A DNA stretch of 19,827 bases from Hyphomicrobiales bacterium. Its GTDB lineage: Bacteria > Pseudomonadota > Alphaproteobacteria > Rhizobiales > UBA4765. The notes under the pieces are model-generated. The model searched no databases and was not told the origin of the DNA. It saw only the letters and a program-made list of their open reading frames with translations. The DNA is taken from contig JAIYEB010000329.1 in assembly GCA_027487195.1 (NCBI GenBank), positions 1 to 19,827 of the forward strand, read 5' to 3'. Position 1 is the first letter of the stretch. Each line of letters starts with the position of its first letter. Positions 8,270 through 13,726 of this stretch are shown here, in pieces. The translations under genes were made by a program, and so were the position numbers.

Positions 8270-8285
8270 CGATGAGGCCTCATCG
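8270..8285. promoter_or_regulatory. Perfect 16-bp palindrome before livG, candidate operator
   Basis: CGATGAGGCCTCATCG is identical to its reverse complement over 16 bases. It lies in the 121-bp divergent gap between livG and the Rid gene, directly upstream of the livG ribosome binding site. It could be a dimeric-regulator operator for the transporter/oxidase operon, or a 6-bp mRNA hairpin with a GGCC loop close to the TTG start. The regulator is not encoded in this window. Confidence 0.45.
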
Positions 8286-8316
8286 CGATTGTGTCATCTT
8301 CCAAACTCGCAACCGA

Positions 8317-8331
8317 TCTGGCAAGACCAGA
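8317..8331. promoter_or_regulatory. Interrupted dyad TCTGG-N5-CCAGA between livG and the Rid gene
   Basis: A 5-bp inverted repeat separated by CAAGA, in the same divergent control region as the 16-bp palindrome and about 45 bases from it. Spacing and symmetry would suit a small dimeric DNA-binding protein, but a 5-bp arm can occur by chance. I found no convincing -35/-10 hexamers for either direction in 8252-8372. Confidence 0.25.
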
Positions 8332-8372
8332 ATGATGGCATGTCTGGACAATCTTTAGCACTTGGAGCAGCG

Positions 8373-8756
8373 ATGGCCCGCCGTTTGATTTCGTCAGGAT
8401 CGGTCTATGAGGAGATGGCGGGGTATTCCCGCGCTGTCGTTGACGGCGACTGGGTGTTTGTGTCCGGCACTGTTGGATCAGATTTCCAGACCCGTCTCTT
8501 CCCCGAGAGCGTATCCGAGCAAGCGGAACAATCGATCAAGAACATTGCCTGGGCCTTGAATGAGGCCGGCGCCAGCCTGTCAGACATCGTCCGCATCCGT
8601 GTCTATGTCACGGACCGGGCCTACGTTGGCCCGGTCTCGGCTGTCCTTGGCAAGCATTTCGGCGCCATTCGCCCAACCAACACGACCATCATCTGCCAGC
8701 TTCCCGGCGAAGAGATGAAGGTCGAGCTTGAAGTGACCGCGCTGAAGCGAGGGTAG
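8373..8756 (+). CDS. Rid (YjgF/YER057c/UK114) family protein without the RidA arginine
   Basis: A 127-residue protein, the normal Rid length. Family marks are YSRAVVDGDWVFVSGTVG (18-35), NIAWALNEAGASLSDIVRIRVYVTD (57-81) and the C-terminal MKVELEVTAL (115-124). RidA enzymes hydrolyse reactive imine/enamine intermediates, and an arginine (R105 in E. coli RidA) holds the substrate carboxylate. The aligned position here is N103 in RPTNTTIICQLPG, so this belongs to a Rid subgroup lacking that residue and its activity is uncertain. The ATG at 8373 has GGAG 5 bases upstream and gives the exact family length. Starts further upstream only add sequence antisense to livG or non-conserved residues. It is transcribed divergently from the transporter/FAD-oxidase operon. 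An imine-related role is attractive, since flavin amine oxidases release imines, but this is inference. Confidence 0.88.
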   Translation: MARRLISSGSVYEEMAGYSRAVVDGDWVFVSGTVGSDFQTRLFPESVSEQAEQSIKNIAWALNEAGASLSDIVRIRVYVTDRAYVGPVSAVLGKHFGAIRPTNTTIICQLPGEEMKVELEVTALKRG

Positions 8757-8817
8757 GGCGGCAGGGCGCTCGGGCACCCTCTTCCCCTGTTCGCCGGATC
8801 GCGCTAACTGCTTTGCC

Positions 8818-9318
8818 ATGCGCGTTGGCCTTTACCCCGGATCCTTCGACCCGTTTACGAACGGGCATCTCGACATGTTGCGAGCGTCGTTCCGGATTGT
8901 TGATCGTCTCGTCGTGGCCATCGGCATCCACCCGGCCAAGGCGCCGCTCTTCACGCCGCAAGAGCGCGCGGAGATGATCGAAGAGGTTGTGGCGCCGATC
9001 GCAAAGGCGGCCGGTGTGGTCCTTGAGATCAGGACCTTCAACAATCTCGTGACGCAGTTTGCGGCAGGCGTTGGTGCGACGCTTCTGATTCGCGGCCTGA
9101 GGGACGGCACCGACCTCGACTATGAAATGCAGATGGCCGGCATGAATGCCTCCATCGCGCCGGGTCTCCAGACCGTGTTTTTGCCGGCAAGTCCGGAGGA
9201 CCGCCACGTCACCGCCACGTTGGTGCGTCAGGTGGCGCAGATGGGTGGCGACGTGTCGCCGTTCGTGCCGCCCAGTGTTGTCGCCCGCCTTGCCAAAAAA
9301 CTTGGGCCCAAGGCCTGA
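8818..9318 (+). CDS. coaD: Phosphopantetheine adenylyltransferase
   Basis: A 166-residue nucleotidyltransferase catalysing the penultimate step of coenzyme A synthesis: 4'-phosphopantetheine plus ATP gives dephospho-CoA and pyrophosphate. The N-terminal YPGSFDPFTNGH (6-17) carries the T-x-G-H ATP-binding motif at 14-17. RGLRDGTDLDYEMQMAGMN near 92-110 is the phosphopantetheine/adenylate-binding segment, and GGDVSPFVP near the C-terminus is also conserved. Length matches the family (about 160-170). The ATG at 8818 has no clear Shine-Dalgarno sequence, but the protein begins exactly at the first strand. It is followed after 24 bases by the exported cyclophilin gene. coaD next to tandem peptidyl-prolyl isomerases is a recurring alphaproteobacterial arrangement. 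Confidence 0.95.
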   Translation: MRVGLYPGSFDPFTNGHLDMLRASFRIVDRLVVAIGIHPAKAPLFTPQERAEMIEEVVAPIAKAAGVVLEIRTFNNLVTQFAAGVGATLLIRGLRDGTDLDYEMQMAGMNASIAPGLQTVFLPASPEDRHVTATLVRQVAQMGGDVSPFVPPSVVARLAKKLGPKA

Positions 9319-9342
9319 ATTCACTCGCTCGGAGCTTATTCC

Positions 9343-9909
9343 ATGAACCGTCGTACTCTTCTTGCTGCCGCTGCAGCCCTTGCCGCTGGCCCGGCGCTGG
9401 CACAGGCCATCCGTTTGCCTGCCGGCCTTGATCCCGAGAATACGCTCGTGATCACGCTGAAGGATGGCGATGTCATCATTCGCCTGCGTCCGGACCTTGC
9501 TCCCAATCACGTGACGCGGATCAAGACGCTGGCGCGCCGCAATTTCTACGACAACGTCGTGTTCCATCGCGTGATCGAAGGGTTCATGGCGCAAACCGGC
9601 GATCCGCGCGGCAATGGCACGGGTGGATCTGATCTGCCGAACCTTGCAGCTGAGTTTTCCCGTTCTGCCCGCTTCCAGCGCGGCACGCTTGGAATGGCGC
9701 GATCGCAGGATCCAAACTCCGCCAACTCGCAGTTCTTCATCAACTTCGTCGCGACCCCATTCCTCGATGGCCAGTACACCATCTTTGGTGAGGTGGTTCA
9801 GGGCATGGAGTTTGTGGATCGGATCAAGCGGGGAGCTCCTGACACCGGCGCAGTGGCCGCGCCACAGGACAGGATGATCCGCGTGCGTGTGGCTGCGGAT
9901 ATCCGGTGA
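9343..9909 (+). CDS. Exported cyclophilin-type peptidyl-prolyl cis-trans isomerase
   Basis: A 188-residue cyclophilin with an N-terminal export signal: NRR at 2-4, an alanine/leucine core and a likely ALA cleavage site at residues 18-20. It should act in the periplasm on proline bonds of exported proteins. The twin arginine NRRTLL would also permit Tat export, but Sec is the simpler reading. The core has VVFHRVIEGFMAQTGDP (72-88) with catalytic R76, then GTGG, and SANSQFFIN (126-134). The tryptophan that binds cyclosporin in human cyclophilin A is replaced by F140, as in many bacterial forms. GGAG lies 8 bases upstream of the ATG. The mature domain is very similar to the cytosolic cyclophilin at 10298-10768, with a shared 26-bp DNA stretch, suggesting a tandem duplication in which one copy gained a signal peptide. 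The stop overlaps the next gene's GTG. Confidence 0.92.
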   Translation: MNRRTLLAAAAALAAGPALAQAIRLPAGLDPENTLVITLKDGDVIIRLRPDLAPNHVTRIKTLARRNFYDNVVFHRVIEGFMAQTGDPRGNGTGGSDLPNLAAEFSRSARFQRGTLGMARSQDPNSANSQFFINFVATPFLDGQYTIFGEVVQGMEFVDRIKRGAPDTGAVAAPQDRMIRVRVAADIR

Positions 9910-10298
9910 TCCGGGGCGCAGCAGCGCTTTTCCTATGCCTTGCCGCCAGCCCAGCTCTTGCTGCCGGCCCAGGACCCATTGAACGCGTTTCAGGGATTGG
10001 ACCTTGGTTCATGTCGTGCTGGCGCTCGCCGTTCGAGCTGCCCATAAACGACGTGACCGAGATCACGGTACGTTTCATGCTGAAGCGCGATGGCGCGGTA
10101 TTTGGCGAACCCAGGATCAGCTATTCAACGCCTGGGTTGCCAGAACAGGTGCGAGACACTTACAAGGCGGCCGTGTTCAGGATGCTGGCGGACTGCGCGC
10201 CGGCCCCTGTTAGCGAAGGGCTTGGTGCGGCCGTTGCTGGTCGCATTTTCTTTCTTCGTGTCATTCACCGCAACGATCAATCTCCACGGAGCTCCTGA
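9906..10298 (+). CDS. Small exported protein with TonB/TolA C-terminal-like domain
   Basis: A 130-residue protein. Residues 1-19 look like a Sec signal peptide with ALA at 17-19. The mature part contains C38-W near the start, then ITVRFMLKRDGAVFGEPRISY (53-73), AAVFRMLADCAP (88-99) and GRIFFLRVI (112-120). This order (Cys-Trp, a strand pair around a D-G turn followed by G-x-P, a helix ending in Cys-x-P, a last strand) resembles the TonB/TolA C-terminal fold common as a solitary domain in alphaproteobacteria. C38 and C97 could form a disulfide. No membrane anchor or proline-rich TonB linker is present, so it is not a full energy transducer. The start is GTG 9906, overlapping the preceding stop as GTGA. 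The stop overlaps ppiB as TGATG. Coupling to two prolyl isomerases suggests an envelope-folding role, but function is unknown. Confidence 0.68.
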   Translation: MIRGAAALFLCLAASPALAAGPGPIERVSGIGPWFMSCWRSPFELPINDVTEITVRFMLKRDGAVFGEPRISYSTPGLPEQVRDTYKAAVFRMLADCAPAPVSEGLGAAVAGRIFFLRVIHRNDQSPRSS

Positions 10299-10768
10299 TG
10301 GCCCTCGACCCTGAAAACACACTCGTGATGGAAACGACCAAAGGCAAAGTTGTCATCACACTACGCCCCGACCTCGCGCCTGGCCATGTCGAGCGCATCA
10401 AGGAGCTCGCGCGCGAGAGCTTCTATGACAACGTCGTGTTCCATCGCGTGATTGACGGGTTCATGGCGCAAGGCGGCGATCCGACCGGAACAGGCATGGG
10501 CGGCTCCAAGAAGCCAAACCTGAAGGCGGAGTTTTCGCGCGAACCGCATATTCGCGGTGTCTGCTCGATGGCGCGTTCGCAAAACCCTGACTCCGCCAAC
10601 TCGCAATTCTTCATTTGCCTCGATGATGCCCGCTTCCTTGATCGCCAGTACACGGTCTGGGGTGTTGTCGAGAGCGGGATGGAGGCTGTCGATCAGTTCG
10701 CACGTGGCGAACCGGTTCCAAAGCCTGACAAGATCGTGTCGATGCGCGTCATGGCGGACATTGCCTGA
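10298..10768 (+). CDS. ppiB: Cytoplasmic cyclophilin-type peptidyl-prolyl cis-trans isomerase B
   Basis: A 156-residue cyclophilin without signal peptide, so cytosolic. It speeds cis-trans isomerisation of X-Pro bonds during folding. The core motif VVFHRVIDGFMAQGGDP covers about 46-62 with catalytic R50. GTGMGG follows, then SANSQFFICL, and FLDRQYTVWGVV where an aliphatic/aromatic pair replaces the cyclosporin-binding tryptophan. The ATG at 10298 overlaps the previous stop by one base (TGATG), and GGAG lies 6 bases upstream inside that gene. The start L-D-P-E-N-T-L-V is the same as residues 29-35 of the exported cyclophilin, marking them as recent paralogues. Length and motif content are normal for bacterial PpiB. 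Confidence 0.94.
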   Translation: MALDPENTLVMETTKGKVVITLRPDLAPGHVERIKELARESFYDNVVFHRVIDGFMAQGGDPTGTGMGGSKKPNLKAEFSREPHIRGVCSMARSQNPDSANSQFFICLDDARFLDRQYTVWGVVESGMEAVDQFARGEPVPKPDKIVSMRVMADIA

Positions 10769-10827
10769 AGCGGCATGAGCCTTGCGGGGCAGGGGGTGGG
10801 TGTCCATCCCCCGTCCCGGAGGCGCAC

Positions 10828-11169
10828 ATGCGTGTATCGTTTCTGGCCATTGTTGGCCTTGCTCTCGCTCACTTCGCCGTGAGCCCTGTTCTGGCAGATG
10901 GCATGCCGGGGGATCAGCGCCGTCGAGCGCCGCCGCCACTGGTGCCAAACGTCGAAGTCATTATTCAAACGCCCTGGACGCTCGATATTCCGGCAGAACC
11001 ATGCTGCAAGGATCGAAATGTGGGGATCATTGCCGGGGTTGATGCCGGCGCCTTCGGGCAGAGGCCGGGTGCCACTGGCGCGCCGCGGGTTCAGATCCCG
11101 CCGATCAACTTGCCACCAGACCTTTTGGCAGTGTTGCGCCAAAGGCTCGGTTTGCCGCCATTGCCATGA
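10828..11169 (+). CDS. Small exported proline-rich protein of unknown function
   Basis: I do not recognise this 113-residue protein. Residues 1-23 form a Sec signal peptide (MRV, hydrophobic core, VLA at 21-23 before D24). The mature part is about 90 residues, rich in proline and arginine early (QRRRAPPPLVP), with a vicinal cysteine pair C59-C60 followed by K-D. A C-terminal amphipathic stretch between prolines reads INLPPDLLAVLRQRLGLPPLP. No membrane segment is seen after the signal, so it is probably periplasmic or secreted. GGAGG lies 5 bases upstream of the ATG, which supports real translation. Third-position GC bias agrees with neighbouring genes. It sits 59 bases after ppiB, behind a GC-rich hairpin without a T-run, so it may be co-transcribed. 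Confidence 0.7.
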   Translation: MRVSFLAIVGLALAHFAVSPVLADGMPGDQRRRAPPPLVPNVEVIIQTPWTLDIPAEPCCKDRNVGIIAGVDAGAFGQRPGATGAPRVQIPPINLPPDLLAVLRQRLGLPPLP

Positions 11170-11295
11170 TTGCTTAAGGCTACGCCCAGAGCCCTCTACC
11201 GCCCCGGCAAATCAGTCCCTATATCCCTTGAGACCGCCTGATCTGCGCTTGTTGAGTCGTCGCGCTGGAGGGCCAACGCAGTTGAGGACACTGAA

Positions 11296-11922
11296 ATGCG
11301 CGATCCCGTTGATACCTTCCGTATGAGCTTCTGGCCGACGGTGATTGAGTCCACTGCTCGCGGCGAGCGGGCGTTTGACCTTGCTTCGCGCCTTCTGCGC
11401 GAGCGTATCATCTTCCTCACCGGTCCGGTTGAGGATGCCATGGCCACATCCGTGTGCATGCAGCTCCTGTTCCTTGAGTCGGAAAATCCGAAGAAGGAAA
11501 TTTCGATGTACATCAACTCGCCGGGTGGCGTGGTGACGTCGGGGCTGTCGATCTATGACACGATGCAGTTCATCCGTTGCCCGGTTCAGACACTGTGCAT
11601 GGGCCAGGCCGCATCGATGGGCTCGCTCCTTTTGACTGCAGGCGCGAAGGATATGCGCTTTGCCTTGCCACATGCGCGCGTGATGGTTCACCAGCCGTCC
11701 GGTGGCGCACAGGGCCAGGTGACCGACATCCTGATCCAGGCCAAGGAAGTCGAGAATCTGAAGCGGCGCTTGAATGAGATCTACGTCAAGCACACCGGCC
11801 AAACCTACGAGACGATCCACAACGCGCTGGAGCGCGACAACTTCATGACCGCCGAGCAGGCCAAGGATTTCGGCCTGATCGACAAGATCCTCGACAAGCG
11901 TCCCGAAGAAGCCGCTGCCTGA
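11296..11922 (+). CDS. clpP: ATP-dependent Clp protease proteolytic subunit
   Basis: A 208-residue serine protease that forms the double-heptamer chamber of ClpXP and ClpAP. The catalytic triad is complete: S107 in MGQAASMGS, H132 in ARVMVHQPSGG, and D181 in LERDNFM, with the spacing of E. coli ClpP. The substrate-binding strand SMYINSPGGVVTSG is present at 70-83. The short N-terminus (RDPVDTFRMSFWPTVIE) probably includes a small propeptide, as in other alphaproteobacteria. GAGGA lies 7 bases before the ATG. The 126-bp gap upstream holds a CCCTATATCCC stretch that could be a -10 element, without a clear partner. clpX follows after 184 bases. In many alphaproteobacteria tig (trigger factor) precedes clpP; here it is not present. 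Confidence 0.97.
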   Translation: MRDPVDTFRMSFWPTVIESTARGERAFDLASRLLRERIIFLTGPVEDAMATSVCMQLLFLESENPKKEISMYINSPGGVVTSGLSIYDTMQFIRCPVQTLCMGQAASMGSLLLTAGAKDMRFALPHARVMVHQPSGGAQGQVTDILIQAKEVENLKRRLNEIYVKHTGQTYETIHNALERDNFMTAEQAKDFGLIDKILDKRPEEAAA

Positions 11923-12001
11923 GGCATATTCACGCGGTGAAGGCCGGTTTTGCTAACCACTTCTTGATCCCTGTGGTGTCAGCATGCTTGCATCACTGGA
12001 T

Positions 12002-12021
12002 TACGAGGCGTACGCCTCGTA
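12002..12021. promoter_or_regulatory. Perfect 20-bp palindrome between clpP and clpX
   Basis: TACGAGGCGTACGCCTCGTA is its own reverse complement over 20 bases, about 85 bases before the clpX ATG. As RNA it would fold into an 8-bp stem with a GTAC loop, but no T-run follows, so it is not a standard terminator. It may be an operator for a dimeric regulator or an RNA processing/stability element separating clpP from clpX. Just upstream, CTTGA at 11963-11967 could be part of a weak promoter, which I cannot complete. Confidence 0.5.
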
Positions 12022-12106
12022 GATTGCTTGCGGGTTCTGCGGTTGCAGACCAAACAAAAGGGCAGGCATCGGGCTTGGTTCCGATGATCTTGCGGAGGGT
12101 ATTGAG

Positions 12107-13369
12107 ATGAGCAAGACCGCCTCTGGCGACTCGAAGAATACCCTTTACTGCAGCTTCTGCGGCAAGAGTCAGCATGAAGTTCGCAAGTTGATTGCGGGTC
12201 CGACCGTGTTCATCTGCGATGAATGCGTCGAATTGTGCATGGATATCATCCGCGAGGAGAACAAGTCTTCTCTGGTCAAGTCGCGCGATGGAATTCCAAC
12301 ACCGCGCGAAATCGCAAAGGTTCTCGACGATTACGTGATTGGGCAGGATTATGCCAAGCGCGTGCTCTCGGTTGCTGTGCACAATCACTACAAGCGATTG
12401 AACCACGCGGCCAAGAACAACGACGTTGAGTTGGCAAAGTCGAACATCCTGCTGATCGGGCCCACAGGCTCGGGCAAGACGCTTCTTGCCCAGACCCTGG
12501 CGCGAATCCTTGATGTGCCGTTCACAATGGCCGATGCGACGACGCTTACCGAAGCAGGCTATGTTGGTGAGGACGTCGAAAACATCATCCTGAAGCTGTT
12601 GCAGGCGGCGGATTACAACGTCGAGCGCGCCCAGCGCGGCATTGTCTATATCGACGAGGTCGACAAGATCAGCCGCAAGTCCGACAACCCTTCGATCACA
12701 CGCGATGTGTCGGGCGAGGGTGTGCAGCAGGCGCTCTTGAAGATCATGGAAGGCACCGTTGCATCGGTTCCTCCGCAGGGTGGGCGCAAGCATCCCCAAC
12801 AGGAATTCCTGCAGGTCGACACGACGAACATCCTGTTCATCTGCGGTGGCGCGTTTGCGGGCCTCGACAAGATCATCTCAGCACGTTCGCGCAATACGTC
12901 GATTGGCTTTGGTGCGTCCGTTGCCGGGCCGGATGATCGCAGGATTGGCGATCTGTTCCGCAAAGTGGAGCCTGAGGACCTGCTGCGCTTTGGTCTGATC
13001 CCGGAGTTCATCGGTCGTCTGCCGGTTCTTGCAACCCTTGAAGACCTTGATGAAGCCGCGCTGATCAAGATCCTGACCGAGCCAAAGAACGCGATCGTCA
13101 AGCAGTACCAGCGCATGTTCGAAATGGAACAGGTGGCTCTGGCGGTCAAAGATGATGCCCTTCGCGCCATTGCCCGCAAGGCAATCGAGCGCAAGACGGG
13201 TGCACGCGGACTTCGTTCCATCATGGAAGGCATCCTGCTTGACACGATGTACGATCTTCCCGGCCTCGAAGGCGTTGGTGAGGTCGTGATCTCGTCGGAA
13301 GTTGTCGATGGCAAGGGCAGGCCGCTCTACATCTATGAAGAGCGTCCGGCGGAAAAAACCGCGTCCTAG
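12107..13369 (+). CDS. clpX: ATP-dependent Clp protease ATP-binding subunit ClpX
   Basis: A 420-residue AAA+ unfoldase that recognises tagged substrates and threads them into ClpP. The N-terminal zinc-binding domain has C15, C18, C37 and C40 (CSFC and CDEC), which dimerises and binds adaptors. Walker A GPTGSGKT is at 118-125, the pore loop GYVG at 151-154 grips substrate, and Walker B IVYIDEVDK is at 179-187. The RKH loop is in GGRKHPQQEF, and LCF/IGF-type ClpP-contact residues follow (RNTSIGFGASV). The sensor-2 region with GARGLRSIMEG is near residue 365. GGAGG is 8 bases upstream of the ATG. Length is standard. A strong terminator directly after the stop separates it from lon. Confidence 0.97.
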   Translation: MSKTASGDSKNTLYCSFCGKSQHEVRKLIAGPTVFICDECVELCMDIIREENKSSLVKSRDGIPTPREIAKVLDDYVIGQDYAKRVLSVAVHNHYKRLNHAAKNNDVELAKSNILLIGPTGSGKTLLAQTLARILDVPFTMADATTLTEAGYVGEDVENIILKLLQAADYNVERAQRGIVYIDEVDKISRKSDNPSITRDVSGEGVQQALLKIMEGTVASVPPQGGRKHPQQEFLQVDTTNILFICGGAFAGLDKIISARSRNTSIGFGASVAGPDDRRIGDLFRKVEPEDLLRFGLIPEFIGRLPVLATLEDLDEAALIKILTEPKNAIVKQYQRMFEMEQVALAVKDDALRAIARKAIERKTGARGLRSIMEGILLDTMYDLPGLEGVGEVVISSEVVDGKGRPLYIYEERPAEKTAS

Positions 13370-13396
13370 GGGCGCATTTGTCTCAAGTCATGAGTC

Positions 13397-13434
13397 AAGG
13401 GCGCCCGGTGGCTTGAACCTCCGGGCGCCTTTTC
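13397..13434 (+). terminator. Rho-independent terminator after clpX
   Basis: A 9-bp perfect GC stem, GGCGCCCGG (13400-13408) with CCGGGCGCC (13421-13429), is extended by A-A-G/T-T-T pairing and followed by a TTTT run. It begins 28 bases after the clpX stop and ends the clpP-clpX transcription unit, so lon should have its own promoter. Confidence 0.88.
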
Positions 13435-13563
13435 GCATTTTTGCTGCCCCGATGGTCTTTGCATGCGCAGGGTCTTGAAAGGCCCGGCTTGAGTGGCTCA
13501 ACTCCGTGAGTCTATGCCGGTCGACTTCACAAGAATGCGATGTTGAACCACCCCATACCAAGT

Positions 13564-13592
13564 CTTGAAACCTCGGGGTTGGATCGCCACGT
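13564..13592 (+). promoter_or_regulatory. Candidate heat-shock (sigma-32 type) promoter of lon
   Basis: CTTGAAA at 13564-13570 exactly matches the sigma-32 -35 consensus. After 14 bases comes CGCCACGT (13585-13592), which matches six of eight positions of the -10 consensus CCCCATnT. Transcription would start near 13600, leaving a leader of about 125 bases before the lon GTG. The rest of the 357-bp clpX-lon gap holds the clpX terminator and otherwise no gene that I can see. lon is a heat-shock gene in many proteobacteria, which agrees. Confidence 0.5.
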
Positions 13593-13726
13593 GATATTGC
13601 AAGCGAACATCGTACGGGAAAGCGTCAAAGTAAGATGGTCCCCTCGGTAGAGTTCGACGTATACCTGTATTGGGTGCACCCGTTGAGCGTTCGGCCTCGC
13701 GGGTACCTCGTGAAAGGACTTCGCCA

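Noticed and set aside
8118..8372. Upstream extension of the Rid gene
   Set aside because: It is antisense to the start of livG and then crosses the intergenic control region. The Rid family begins at the ATG at 8373, which has a ribosome binding site.
8689..9594. Minus-strand open frame of 301 codons across the Rid gene, coaD and the exported cyclophilin
   Set aside because: It is antisense to conserved genes, low in hydrophobic core pattern, and has no family resemblance.
10784..10817. GC hairpin between ppiB and the small exported protein as a terminator
   Set aside because: The stem relies on a G-T pair, there is no T-run, and the next gene's ribosome binding site follows at once.
11214..11230. 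CCCTATATCCC as a clpP promoter -10
   Set aside because: No -35 element at 16-18 bases upstream for either the housekeeping or heat-shock sigma factor, so it is not listed as a feature.
13670..13726. TTG start of lon 57 bases upstream
   Set aside because: It has no Shine-Dalgarno sequence and adds residues unlike Lon. GTG 13727 has AAAGGA at good spacing.
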